From Burkholderiales bacterium (lineage in GTDB: Bacteria; Pseudomonadota; Gammaproteobacteria; Burkholderiales; JAEUOS01), in NCBI GenBank assembly GCA_016790695.1, contig JAEUOS010000007.1:1-56399 (forward strand): a stretch of DNA of 56,399 nucleotides, in the 5' to 3' direction. The notes beneath the pieces are model-generated. The model did no database searches. It saw only the letters and a program-made list of their open reading frames with translations, and was not told the DNA's origin. Each line of letters begins with the position of its first letter. Positions within the stretch are counted from its first letter, which is position 1. The position numbers were made by a program, and so were the translations under genes. This document shows, piece after piece, positions 17,765 through 31,454 of this stretch.

Positions 17765-17797
17765 CGGCGGGCGGCGCGAGCGCCGCCCGCCGCGTTT
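17765..17797 (+). terminator. strong hairpin between dctP and dctQ (terminator or attenuator)
   Basis: A perfect 12-bp stem (17765-17776 with 17781-17792) closes a CGAG loop and is followed by GCGTTT. The T-run is short, so termination is probably partial. Between a binding-protein gene and its permease genes, such a hairpin would let the binding protein be made in excess. Confidence 0.55.
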
Positions 17798-17838
17798 CAC
17801 CCCGTGATCCCCTCCCTCCGCGCGCCGGAGCGCCTGCC

Positions 17839-18348
17839 ATGAAGCCCCTGCTCGACCGCATCCACCGCCTGCTCACCTGGCTGCTCGCCTTCGCCGTCGC
17901 CATCCTGATCGTCCCGGTCTCGATCCAGATCTTCTCGCGCTTCACGCAGCTGATCCCCGCCTACATCTGGACCGAGGAGATGAGCCGCTTCTTCTTCATC
18001 TGGATGGTGATGCTGGGCGCGATGGTGGGCCTGCGCGAGCGCCTGCATTTCGACGTCGATGTCTGGCCGGCGCTGCCGCCGCGCCGCGATGCCGTGCTGC
18101 GCATGGTCGCCAACGCGTTCGTGCTGGTGTTCATCGGCGTGATGATCGCCTGGGGCGTGGAGTTCACCCGGTTCGGATGGAACCAGACCTCGGAGCTGGC
18201 CGACCTGCCGATGTGGCTGATCTTCATCGCCTGGCCGGTGGCCGGCGTGATCTGGCTGCTGTTCCTGGTCGAGGCGTTCGTCCGCGATGTCGGCCTGTAC
18301 CGCCGCGGCGAACCGCTCGACGGCACCGCGCCCGAGGAGGCGCTGTGA
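17839..18348 (+). CDS. TRAP transporter small permease, DctQ family
   Basis: 169-aa inner-membrane protein with four hydrophobic segments: LLTWLLAFAVAILIVPVSI, FFFIWMVMLGAMVGL, VANAFVLVFIGVMIAWGV and MWLIFIAWPVAGVIWLLFL. The family motif WTEEMSRFFFIWMVMLGA is present. It forms the membrane complex with DctM, whose GTG start overlaps this stop codon. The length is typical. Confidence 0.94.
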   Translation: MKPLLDRIHRLLTWLLAFAVAILIVPVSIQIFSRFTQLIPAYIWTEEMSRFFFIWMVMLGAMVGLRERLHFDVDVWPALPPRRDAVLRMVANAFVLVFIGVMIAWGVEFTRFGWNQTSELADLPMWLIFIAWPVAGVIWLLFLVEAFVRDVGLYRRGEPLDGTAPEEAL

Positions 18349-19664
18349 CCGCGGCGGCCCTCTCGCCGGGCATGGCCGCGCTGGTGCTGTTCGGCGGCTT
18401 CTTCGCGCTGCTCGTCGCGCGCGTGCCCGTGGCCTTCGCGCTCGGCCTCGCGGCGCTGCCGGTGCTGGTGATCGAGCCGCGCCTGTCGCCGATGGTGATG
18501 TTCAACGAGATGTTCAAGGCCTACAACTCGTTCATCCTCCTCGCCGTGCCGTTCTTCCTCCTGACCGCGAACCTGATGAACGTCGGCGGCATCACCGAAC
18601 GGCTGATGCGCCTGTCGCGCGCGCTGGTCGGGCACTTCCCGGGCGGGCTGGCGCAGATCAACGTGCTGTTGTCGGTGTTCTTCGCCGGCATCTCGGGTTC
18701 GAGCACGGCCGACGCCGCCAGCCAGGGCAAGCTGTTCATCGAGGCACAGGTCAAGGAGGGCTACGACCTGTCGTTCTCGATCGCGATCACCGCGGTCACG
18801 GCGGTGCTCGCGGTGGTGATCCCGCCGTCGATCCTGATGGTGGTCTGGGGCGGGGTGATCTCGACCTCGATCGGCGCGATGTACCTGGCGGGCGTGATCC
18901 CCGGGATGCTGATCGGCCTCGCGCAGATGGCGACCGTGCATGCCTATGCGAAGCGGCGCAACTACCCGGTGTATCCGCGCGCGAGCGCCGGCGAGGCGGT
19001 GCGCGCGGCGTTCACCTCGATTCCCGCGCTGATGACCCCCGTGATCATCGTCGGCGGCATCCTGCTCGGCTGGTTCACCGCGACCGAGTCGGCCGCGATC
19101 GCCGTGCTGTACGCGGCCGGGCTGTCGATCTTCTACTACCGGGCGATGGGCCTGCGCCAGCTCTACGGTGCCATCCTCGACACCGGCCGTCTGGCGTCGG
19201 TGGCGCTGTTCTGCGTCGGCACCGCCTCGGTGTTCGGCTGGCTGCTCGCCTACTACCAGATCCCGAAGGCGCTGCTCGCCAACGTCACCGAGTGGGGCCT
19301 GGGTCCGATCGGCGTCGGCTTCCTCATCGCCGCGGCCTTCCTCGTGGTGGGCTGCTTCCTCGACGCGATCCCGGCGATCATCATCGTCGGCACCACGCTG
19401 CAGCCGCTGGCCGCCTCGGTGGGGCTGCACCCGGTGTCGTTCGCGATCATCGGCATCGTCTCGCTGGCCTTCGGGCTGGTCACGCCGCCCTACGGCCTGT
19501 GCCTGATGATCTCCTGCGCGGTGGCGAAGGTGCCGATGAAGTACGCCCTCAAGGACACGATGATCATGCTCGTGCCGATGCTGCTGGTGCTGTGCGCGAT
19601 CATCGTCTGGCCGGAGATTCCGCTGCTGCTGCCGCGGCTGATTTCCCCCGAACTGCTGAAATAG
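18345..19664 (+). CDS. TRAP transporter large permease, DctM family
   Basis: 439-aa transport subunit with about twelve hydrophobic segments, including reentrant-loop-like repeats. Diagnostic stretches are FAGISGSSTADAASQGKLFI, AVVIPPSILMVVWGGV, GWFTATESAAIAVLYA and SLAFGLVTPPYGLCLMIS. The GTG start overlaps the dctQ stop (GTGA), placing the start at the first hydrophobic segment. A longer upstream frame would overlap dctQ and is rejected. Sodium- or proton-driven uptake is expected. The dioxygenase gene follows 8 bp later. Confidence 0.95.
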   Translation: MTAAALSPGMAALVLFGGFFALLVARVPVAFALGLAALPVLVIEPRLSPMVMFNEMFKAYNSFILLAVPFFLLTANLMNVGGITERLMRLSRALVGHFPGGLAQINVLLSVFFAGISGSSTADAASQGKLFIEAQVKEGYDLSFSIAITAVTAVLAVVIPPSILMVVWGGVISTSIGAMYLAGVIPGMLIGLAQMATVHAYAKRRNYPVYPRASAGEAVRAAFTSIPALMTPVIIVGGILLGWFTATESAAIAVLYAAGLSIFYYRAMGLRQLYGAILDTGRLASVALFCVGTASVFGWLLAYYQIPKALLANVTEWGLGPIGVGFLIAAAFLVVGCFLDAIPAIIIVGTTLQPLAASVGLHPVSFAIIGIVSLAFGLVTPPYGLCLMISCAVAKVPMKYALKDTMIMLVPMLLVLCAIIVWPEIPLLLPRLISPELLK

Positions 19665-19672
19665 GTGCCGTC

Positions 19673-20527
19673 ATGCAGATCACGCCGCTCTCGCCGATCC
19701 TCGGCGCCCGCATCGACGGGGTCGACCTGGCGGTTCCGCTCGATGCGGCCGCCTTCGCCGCCATCGAGCGGGCATTCCACGCGCATTGCTTCGTCGTCTT
19801 TCCCGGCCAGCACCTGACGGCGGCGCAGTTCCACGCGTTCTCGAGGCTCTGGGGGCGCGCCGAGCCGCATGTGATCGACACCTTCCACCACCCCGAGATC
19901 GCCGACATCCTGGTGCTGTCGAACGTCGAGGTGGACGGCAAGCCGGTCGGCCTGAAGGATGCGGGCAGCTACTTTCACTCCGACTACTCGTATCTCGACG
20001 TGCCGGCGCGCTGCACCATGCTGTATGCGCTGCAGATGCCGGCGACGGGCAACGGCACCACCTTCGCCAACCAGACCCGCGCCTACGACGACCTGCCGGC
20101 GGCGACGAAGGCGCGCATCGAGGGGCTGGTGTGCCGCCACCACTACGGCAACCGCGACGACCTCGACGAGCGCTCGCGCACCGTCGCCTCGGTGCTCAAC
20201 GAGGCGCAGAAGAAGAAGGTGCACTGGGTCCGCCATCTGCTCGCGCGCACCCATCCGCGCACCGGACGCAAGTCGCTCTACGCGGTGTCGGGAAGTTCCT
20301 TCGGCATCGAAGGGATGGACGACGCCGACGGCCTGGCGCTGCTCGACGAACTGAAGGTCCACGCGACCCGGCCGTCGTACTGCCACACCGTCGACTACCG
20401 GGTCGGCGACGTCATCGTCTGGGACAATGCGCAGCTGCTGCACCGCGCGCCGCTGCCCGAGCACGACCAGGCGCGCACGCTGTGGCGCATCACCGTCAAG
20501 GAAGGCCCGGAGGGCGCGCTGTCGTAG
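19673..20527 (+). CDS. TauD/TfdA family Fe(II)/2-oxoglutarate dioxygenase
   Basis: 284-aa non-heme iron dioxygenase. The metal triad is visible as H102-S-D104 in YFHSDYSYLD and H257 in QLLHRAP, with the 2-oxoglutarate-binding Arg in QARTLWRITV. These enzymes hydroxylate substrates such as taurine, aryloxyalkanoates or alkyl sulfates while decarboxylating 2-oxoglutarate. Its position 8 bp behind dctM suggests that it attacks the compound brought in by the TRAP transporter. The N-terminal ILGARIDGVDLAVPLD is typical. The substrate is not determined. Confidence 0.93.
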   Translation: MQITPLSPILGARIDGVDLAVPLDAAAFAAIERAFHAHCFVVFPGQHLTAAQFHAFSRLWGRAEPHVIDTFHHPEIADILVLSNVEVDGKPVGLKDAGSYFHSDYSYLDVPARCTMLYALQMPATGNGTTFANQTRAYDDLPAATKARIEGLVCRHHYGNRDDLDERSRTVASVLNEAQKKKVHWVRHLLARTHPRTGRKSLYAVSGSSFGIEGMDDADGLALLDELKVHATRPSYCHTVDYRVGDVIVWDNAQLLHRAPLPEHDQARTLWRITVKEGPEGALS

Positions 20528-20597
20528 TCCGGCGCGCTGCGGCGGCGCGCGCGGGTTCCTCAGGGTAATCCCCGGCGGCGCCGAATCGGCGAGTGCC

Positions 20598-20603
20598 TAT
20601 ACT
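20598..20603 (+). promoter_or_regulatory. possible -10 element of the DUF2062 gene
   Basis: TATACT lies 28 nt before the ATG in a GC-rich gap. No matching -35 is at the right distance, so this is a weak call. Confidence 0.25.
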
Positions 20604-20631
20604 CGCGCCGATCGAATCGCGAGAATCGTGC

Positions 20632-21198
20632 ATGCCCCGCCGCTGGCTCAGGCGCGTCCTGCCGGACGTCGAAAAGTACCGTGACACCGCCGTGGCCCGC
20701 TTTCTCGGCCCGCGCTTCTTCCATCCGGCGCTGTGGCACCTGAACCGGCGCAGCGTCGCGGGCGCGTTCGCCATCGGCCTCTTCTGCGGCCTGATTCCGG
20801 GGCCGCTGCAGATGCTGGGCGCGGCCATCGGCGCCGTGTGGCTCAAGCGCAACCTGCCGGTGGCGCTGATCACCACGCTCTACACCAACCCGGTCACCAT
20901 CATTCCCCTCTACGTGATCGCCTACCAGATCGGCGCCTTCGTCCTCGGCGACGGCCACGTCATGCCGCCGGCCCCGCAGCTTGCCGGCGTGTCGCCGGCC
21001 CGGTGGGCGGACATGCTCTTCGCGTGGTCGGCGGCGCTCGGCAAGCCGGTGCTCCTCGGCGTGCCGCTGCTGGCCGCGCTGCTGGCGGCGTGCGGCTATC
21101 TCGTGGTCCACGCCGTGTGGGGCGCGTACCTGCGCTGGACCTGGCACCGGCGGACGCGCGTGCGGCGGCGCGGGCTGATCGACTCGGAGAACCCATGA
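20632..21198 (+). CDS. DUF2062 membrane protein
   Basis: 188-aa inner-membrane protein of the DUF2062 family. The hallmark region RRSVAGAFAIGLFCGLIPGP is followed by LQMLGAAIGAVWLKRNLPVA and TLYTNPVTIIPLYVIAYQIG, then a C-terminal hydrophobic helix (PVLLGVPLLAALLAACGYLV) and a basic tail. The ATG at 20632 fits family N-termini (MPRRWLRRVLPD); an upstream in-frame ATG would add 13 atypical residues. The stop overlaps the next start by ATGA. The function is unknown. Confidence 0.88.
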   Translation: MPRRWLRRVLPDVEKYRDTAVARFLGPRFFHPALWHLNRRSVAGAFAIGLFCGLIPGPLQMLGAAIGAVWLKRNLPVALITTLYTNPVTIIPLYVIAYQIGAFVLGDGHVMPPAPQLAGVSPARWADMLFAWSAALGKPVLLGVPLLAALLAACGYLVVHAVWGAYLRWTWHRRTRVRRRGLIDSENP

Positions 21199-22244
21199 AC
21201 AGGAAGAAGGCAGTCGTCGTCGGCGCGCTCGGCGTGATGGGGCGCTACATCGTCGACAGGCTGGCCGCATTGCCGGACTGGGAAGTGATCGGCATTTCGC
21301 GGCGCCAGGGGACGGACCGCCCGCGCGTGCGCTATGTTTCGGCGGACCTGCTCGCGCCCTACACGCCCGATTTCGACGGCGCCACGCATGTGTTCTACGC
21401 CGCCTTCCAGGCCTCCGCCGGCAAGGCCGCGGACTATGCGTCAAACATCGCGCCGAACCGCGACATGCTCGTGCATGCGGTGAGCGCCATCGAACGCGTG
21501 TCCCCGGCGCTCGAGCGGGTGGTGCTGATCACCGGCACCAAGTACTACGGCACGCACCTCGGTCCCTACAGGACGCCGGCGCGCGAGTCCGATCCGCGCC
21601 ATCCCGGGCAGAACTACTACTTCGACCAGATCGACTGGCTGACCGGCTTCCAGCGCGGCAAGCGCTGGACCTGGGCCGAACTGCGCCCGCAGACCCTGTG
21701 CGGCTTCGCACCCGGCACGGCGATGAGCATCGTGCCGGTGATCGCCGTCTATGCGGCGATGATGAAGGAACTCGGCCGCCCGTTCGCCTGGCCCGGCAAG
21801 CCGGGCTCGGGAACGTCCATCTACCAGGTGACCGACTCGGGGCACTTCGCCGACGCCGCGCTGTGGGCGGCCACCGATGCGCGCTGCGCCAACCAGGCCT
21901 ACAACATCACCAACGGCGACTATTTCCGCTGGCGCGACATCTGGCCCGCGCTCGGGCAGGTGTTCGGGATGGACTGCGGCGAGCCGGCGCCGTTGTCGCT
22001 GACGGCGTTCATGGCGGACAAGGCGCCGCTGTGGGACGCGATGGTGAAGAAATACGCCCTGAAGCCCCACCGCTTCGACGAGGTGGTCGCCTGGCCGTTC
22101 GGCGACTATGTCTTCAACACCACCTGGGACGTGATGTCGAACCTGACCAAGTCGCGCCAGCACGGCTTCCACGCCGTCGTCGACAGCGAGGCCATGTTCG
22201 TGCGCCTGCTCACGCAGTTCCGCCGCGAGCGCATCGTGCCCTAG
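21195..22244 (+). CDS. PRISE-type NAD(P)-dependent reductase (progesterone 5-beta-reductase-like)
   Basis: 349-aa extended SDR. The nucleotide-binding motif is GALGVMGRYIV (about residues 9-19). The active site follows the PRISE pattern, with Lys in LITGTKYYGTHLG and Tyr in QNYYFDQIDWL instead of YxxxK. Plant homologues are 5-beta-reductases or iridoid-synthase-like enzymes that reduce activated C=C bonds of enones; bacterial members act on varied enones, so 'enone reductase' is the safest guess. GGAG precedes the ATG, which overlaps the DUF2062 stop, suggesting coupling without an obvious functional link. Confidence 0.85.
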   Translation: MNRKKAVVVGALGVMGRYIVDRLAALPDWEVIGISRRQGTDRPRVRYVSADLLAPYTPDFDGATHVFYAAFQASAGKAADYASNIAPNRDMLVHAVSAIERVSPALERVVLITGTKYYGTHLGPYRTPARESDPRHPGQNYYFDQIDWLTGFQRGKRWTWAELRPQTLCGFAPGTAMSIVPVIAVYAAMMKELGRPFAWPGKPGSGTSIYQVTDSGHFADAALWAATDARCANQAYNITNGDYFRWRDIWPALGQVFGMDCGEPAPLSLTAFMADKAPLWDAMVKKYALKPHRFDEVVAWPFGDYVFNTTWDVMSNLTKSRQHGFHAVVDSEAMFVRLLTQFRRERIVP

Positions 22245-22268
22245 CGCCGCGCGGCGCGCGCTGGCGCC

Positions 22269-26590
<4,322 letters not shown>

Positions 26591-26610
26591 TCCGCGTCCA
26601 CCCCTGACGC

Positions 26611-26642
26611 GCGCGCCCGGCCGTCCCCGGCGGCCGGCGCGC
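26611..26642 (+). other. GC-rich hairpin between gapA and pgk
   Basis: CGGCCG pairs with CGGCCG, and an outer GCGCGC pairs with GCGCGC with one bulged C, around a 7-nt loop. There is no T-run, so it is not a standard terminator. It ends 18 nt before the pgk ATG and could affect mRNA stability or translation. Confidence 0.35.
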
Positions 26643-26660
26643 CGTTCCCAGCCGATCGTC

Positions 26661-27848
<1,188 letters not shown>

Positions 27849-27880
27849 GCGGCCGGCGCGGCGGCCGTCGGGAGGGGCGC

Positions 27881-29311
27881 ATGCCACGCAGCACCAAGAT
27901 CGTTGCCACGCTGGGGCCCGCTTCCAGCGACGAGGAGACGCTCGGCCGCCTGATCGCCGCCGGGGTCGACGTGGTCCGGCTCAACTTCTCGCACGGCAGC
28001 GCGGCCGACCACATCGCGCGCGCGCGCATGGTGCGCTCGATCGCCGCGGCCCACAACCGCGCCGTGGCGATCCTGGCCGACCTGCAGGGGCCGAAGATCC
28101 GTGTCGGCAAGTTCGCCGAAGGCCGCGTCACCCTCGAGAAGGGCGCGACCTTCATCCTCGACGCCGACTGCGAACTGGGTCACGCCGAGACCGTCGGCAT
28201 CGACTACAAGGAGCTGCCGCACGACGTCAAGGTCGGCGACGTGCTGCTGCTCGACGACGGCAAGATCGTGCTCGCGGTCGACCGCGTGCAGGGCAACCGG
28301 GTGTTCACCACCGTGCGCGTCGGCGGCGTTCTCTCGAACAACAAGGGCATCAACAAGCAGGGCGGCGGCCTGACCGCGCCGCCGCTGACCACCAAGGACA
28401 TCGAGGACATCAACACCTCGGTGATGCTCGGCGCCGACTACCTCGCGGTGTCGTTCCCGAAGTCGGGCGCCGACATGTACATGGCGCGCGAGCTGATGCG
28501 CGCGCGCGGCGGCAAGTCGCTCCTGATCGCCAAGATCGAGCGCGCCGAGGCGATCCCCGCCCTGGAGGAGATCCTGAAGGCCTCCGACGGCATCATGGTC
28601 GCGCGCGGCGACCTCGCGGTCGAGGTCGGCGACGCGGCCGTGCCGGCGCTGCAGAAGCACATGATCCGCATGGCGCGCGAGATGAACAAGCTCACCATCA
28701 CCGCCACGCAGATGATGGAGTCGATGATCGCCTCGCCGATCCCGACCCGGGCCGAAGTCAGCGACGTCGCCAACGCGGTGCTCGACGGCACCGACGCGGT
28801 GATGCTTTCGGCGGAGTCGGCCTCGGGCAAGTACCCGGTGGAGGCGGTCGAGGCGATGCACCGCATCTGCGTCGAGGCGGACCGCGGCATGGATGCCGAC
28901 GTCCGCCTGGACCAGGAGTTCATGAACCGGGTGTTCACGCGCGCCGACCAGGCGATCGCGATGGCCGCGCTGTTCACCGCGCACCACCTGAAGGTCAAGG
29001 CGATCGTCGCCCTCACGCAGTCGGGGTCGACCGCGCTGTGGATGAGCCGGCTCAATTCCGGCGTGCCGATCTATGCGCTCACGCCAGAAGAGGGCACCTA
29101 CTCCAAGCTGGCCCTGTTCCGCGACACGCGGGTGTTCCTGATGGCGCAGGAAAGCCACGACCGCGAACGCGTGCTCGCCGACGCCCAGGCCTTCCTGCTC
29201 GCGCAAGGGGTGGTCGCGAAGGGCGACCTGATCGTGCTCACCATCGGCGAGCCGATCGGCAAGGCCGGCGGCACCAACACGCTGAAGATCGTCCGGGTCG
29301 GCGAAAGCTGA
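27881..29311 (+). CDS. pyk: pyruvate kinase
   Basis: Phosphoenolpyruvate plus ADP to pyruvate plus ATP, the last step of glycolysis. 476 aa. Signature parts are TKIVATLGPASSDEETL, RLNFSHG, LADLQGPKIRVGKF, the active-site LIAKIERAEAIPALEEI with MVARGDLAVEVG, and ATQMMESMI. The C-terminal domain (VALTQSGSTALWMSRLN) is typical of the allosteric bacterial enzyme. GGAGG precedes the ATG. The sigma factor gene starts only 32 bp after the stop with no terminator between, so the two may share a transcript. Confidence 0.98.
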   Translation: MPRSTKIVATLGPASSDEETLGRLIAAGVDVVRLNFSHGSAADHIARARMVRSIAAAHNRAVAILADLQGPKIRVGKFAEGRVTLEKGATFILDADCELGHAETVGIDYKELPHDVKVGDVLLLDDGKIVLAVDRVQGNRVFTTVRVGGVLSNNKGINKQGGGLTAPPLTTKDIEDINTSVMLGADYLAVSFPKSGADMYMARELMRARGGKSLLIAKIERAEAIPALEEILKASDGIMVARGDLAVEVGDAAVPALQKHMIRMAREMNKLTITATQMMESMIASPIPTRAEVSDVANAVLDGTDAVMLSAESASGKYPVEAVEAMHRICVEADRGMDADVRLDQEFMNRVFTRADQAIAMAALFTAHHLKVKAIVALTQSGSTALWMSRLNSGVPIYALTPEEGTYSKLALFRDTRVFLMAQESHDRERVLADAQAFLLAQGVVAKGDLIVLTIGEPIGKAGGTNTLKIVRVGES

Positions 29312-29343
29312 GCGCGATCGCGGGGCGCGCGCCGGAGGCTGCG

Positions 29344-30591
29344 ATGGCCATGGACGGACCGGCTGCCGGCGCGGCGATCGACGCGCTCTACCGCCGCGAG
29401 TCGCGGCGCGTGTTCGCCATCCTGGTGCGCGTGCTGGGCGATTTCGAGCGCGCCGAGGAAGGGTTGCACGAGGCCTTTCGCGCCGCGCTCGAGCAGTGGC
29501 CGGCGTCCGGAATGCCGGCCAATCCGGTTGCGTGGCTGGTCTCGGCCGGGCGCTTCAAGGTCATCGATGCGCTGCGCCGCGAGCGCCGCTTCACCGCCTG
29601 GGACGATGCGGCCGAGGCGGCGCTGGCCGTCGCCGACACCAGCCCCGGGCCGGGCGAGGCGGTTCTGCTCGAGGACGATCGCCTGCGCCTCATCTTCACC
29701 TGCTGCCATCCGAGCCTCGCCGAGGAGGCGCGCGTCGCGCTCACGCTGCGCGAGGTCTGCGGCCTCGCCACCGAGGAGATCGCACGCGCGTTCCTGGTGC
29801 CGGCGCCGACGCTCGCGCAGCGCATCGTGCGTGCCAAGGCCAAGATCCGGGCCGCGCGCATCCCCTACGAGGTGCCCGAGCGGGACGCGCTGCCGGCGCG
29901 GCTGCCGGCGGTGCTGCGCACCATCTATCTGGTGTTCAACGAGGGCTATTCCGCCACCGCCGGCGACGATCTCATGCGGCGCGACCTGTCCGAGGAGGCG
30001 ATTCGCCTGGCGCGGCTGGTGCGCGACCTGCTGCCCGAGCCGGAGGTCGCGGGCCTGCTCGCCCTGATGCTCCTGCAGGAATCGCGCCGCGCGGCGCGCA
30101 GCGACGCGCGCGGCGACCTGGTGACGCTCGAGGACCAGGACCGCGCCCTGTGGGATCGCGCGCGCATCGCGGAAGGGTGCACGCTGACCCGCCTCGCGCT
30201 GGCGACCGGTCCCGCCGGCCCCTACGCGATCCAGGCGGCCATCGCCGCCGTGCATGCCGAGGCGGCGTCGGTGGCGGCGACCGATTGGCCGCAGATCGTC
30301 GGGCTGTACGACGTGCTCCTCCACCTGGAGCCCTCGCCGGTGGTCGAACTCAACCGTGCGGTCGCGGTCGCGATGCGGGACGGCGCGGCCGCCGGCCTCG
30401 CGCTCGTCGACGCCCTGGCCGCGCGCGGCGAACTCGAGCGCTATCACCTGCTCCATGCGGCGCGCGCCGACCTCTGTCGCCGCCTCGGGCGCACCGCCGA
30501 GGCGGCGCTCGCCTATCGGCGCGCGCTGGAGCTCGCGCAGCAGGCGCCGGAGCGCCGCCTGCTCAGGGACCGGCTGGAGGCGCTCGGCTGA
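29344..30591 (+). CDS. ECF-type RNA polymerase sigma factor, ECF42 group
   Basis: 415 aa, much longer than an ordinary ECF sigma factor (about 200 aa). Sigma region 2 spans about residues 10-75 (ALYRRESRRVFAILVRVLGD) and region 4 about 115-170 (LREVCGLATEEIARAFLVPA, then LAQRIVRAKAKIRAARIPYE). A long C-terminal helical extension follows, opening with IYLVFNEGYSA and continuing with TPR-like repeats; this extension defines the ECF42 group. There is no anti-sigma gene. ECF42 genes typically adjoin YciI/DGPF-domain genes, as here. GGAGG precedes the ATG. No copy of the promoter motif found downstream is seen before this gene, so it may be expressed from pyk. Confidence 0.92.
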   Translation: MAMDGPAAGAAIDALYRRESRRVFAILVRVLGDFERAEEGLHEAFRAALEQWPASGMPANPVAWLVSAGRFKVIDALRRERRFTAWDDAAEAALAVADTSPGPGEAVLLEDDRLRLIFTCCHPSLAEEARVALTLREVCGLATEEIARAFLVPAPTLAQRIVRAKAKIRAARIPYEVPERDALPARLPAVLRTIYLVFNEGYSATAGDDLMRRDLSEEAIRLARLVRDLLPEPEVAGLLALMLLQESRRAARSDARGDLVTLEDQDRALWDRARIAEGCTLTRLALATGPAGPYAIQAAIAAVHAEAASVAATDWPQIVGLYDVLLHLEPSPVVELNRAVAVAMRDGAAAGLALVDALAARGELERYHLLHAARADLCRRLGRTAEAALAYRRALELAQQAPERRLLRDRLEALG

Positions 30592-30620
30592 TGGCGCCGC
30601 GAATTTTCCTGCCTGGCGAG

Positions 30621-30647
30621 TGTCGAAAAGTCGTGTCGCCGATCGAC
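30621..30647 (+). promoter_or_regulatory. putative ECF42-dependent promoter upstream of the RibD-C gene
   Basis: TGTCGA (30621-30626) as -35, a 17-nt spacer, and CGAC (30644-30647) as -10. The longer pattern TGTCGAAA-N11-CGATCGAC recurs almost identically at 31383. Published ECF42 promoters are recalled as TGTCGA with CG(A/T)C. The start codon of the next gene is 54 nt downstream. Confidence 0.7.
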
Positions 30648-30700
30648 CAGAGAGCGTCGCGCGCGGCACCACGAGGGCGCGCCGGGTCGGAGGAGCGGAT

Positions 30701-31354
30701 ATGGGCAGACTGAGAGTGGCGAGTTTTTCGGTGTCGATCGACGGGTATGGCGCCGGGCCGGAGCAGACGCTGCAGCAGCCGCTGGGGCGCGGCGGCATGG
30801 AGTTGCACCAGTGGGTGCTTGGCACCCGCACGTTTCAACGACTCCATGGCGGCGCCGGCGGCGAGACGGGCGTCGACGATGACTTTGCCGCGCGCGGCTT
30901 CGACCATATCGGCGCCTGGATCCTGGGGCGCAACATGTTCGGGCCGGTGCGCGGCCCGTGGCCGGATGACACCTGGCGCGGCTGGTGGGGCGAGGAGCCG
31001 CCCTACCACGTGCCGGTGTTTGTGCTTACTCACCATCCGCGGGCGTCGATCGTCATGCGCGGCGGCACCGAATTCCATTTCGTCACCGGCGGCATCGAGG
31101 CGGCGCTGGATGCGGCGCGTGCGGCGGCCGGCGCGCGCGACGTGCGCGTCGGCGGCGGGGTGGCGACGGTGCGGCAGTATCTGGCCGCCCGGCTGATCGA
31201 CGAGATGCACCTTGCCGTCGCGCCGGTGCTGCTGGGGCGCGGGGAGGCGCTGTTCGAGGGGCTGGACCTGGGCGCGCTCGGCTACCGGGTGCTCGAGCAC
31301 GCCGCGACGCCACGTGCGCACCACGTGGTGATCGGGCGCGCCGCGGCAGCCTGA
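30701..31354 (+). CDS. dihydrofolate-reductase-like (RibD C-terminal domain) protein
   Basis: 217-aa protein of the DHFR-like RibD_C family. It opens with RVASFSVSIDGYGAGP, has the nucleotide-binding-like AWILGRNMFGPVRGPW, and ends with DVRVGGGVATVRQYLAARLI plus DEMHLAVAPVLLGRG, the typical layout. NADPH-dependent reduction is the usual activity, but the substrate of stand-alone members is unknown. GGAGGAG precedes the ATG. It is the first gene behind the first ECF42-type promoter, which fits the co-regulated genes known around ECF42 factors. Confidence 0.87.
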   Translation: MGRLRVASFSVSIDGYGAGPEQTLQQPLGRGGMELHQWVLGTRTFQRLHGGAGGETGVDDDFAARGFDHIGAWILGRNMFGPVRGPWPDDTWRGWWGEEPPYHVPVFVLTHHPRASIVMRGGTEFHFVTGGIEAALDAARAAAGARDVRVGGGVATVRQYLAARLIDEMHLAVAPVLLGRGEALFEGLDLGALGYRVLEHAATPRAHHVVIGRAAAA

Positions 31355-31382
31355 GGTGGCGTCGACGATTTCGCATTCGGCG

Positions 31383-31409
31383 TGTCGAAATCCGCGTGCG
31401 TCGTTCGAC
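31383..31409 (+). promoter_or_regulatory. putative ECF42-dependent promoter upstream of the DUF1428 gene
   Basis: TGTCGA (31383-31388), a 17-nt spacer and CGAC (31406-31409), within TGTCGAAA-N11-CGTTCGAC. It differs from the 30621 copy at one base in the conserved parts. The next ATG is 46 nt downstream. It probably drives the four-gene run DUF1428-VOC-YciI-SRPBCC. Confidence 0.7.
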
Positions 31410-31454
31410 TATCCGGGCAACGGGCAACCCGCCCGGACCGAATGAGGAAATGTC

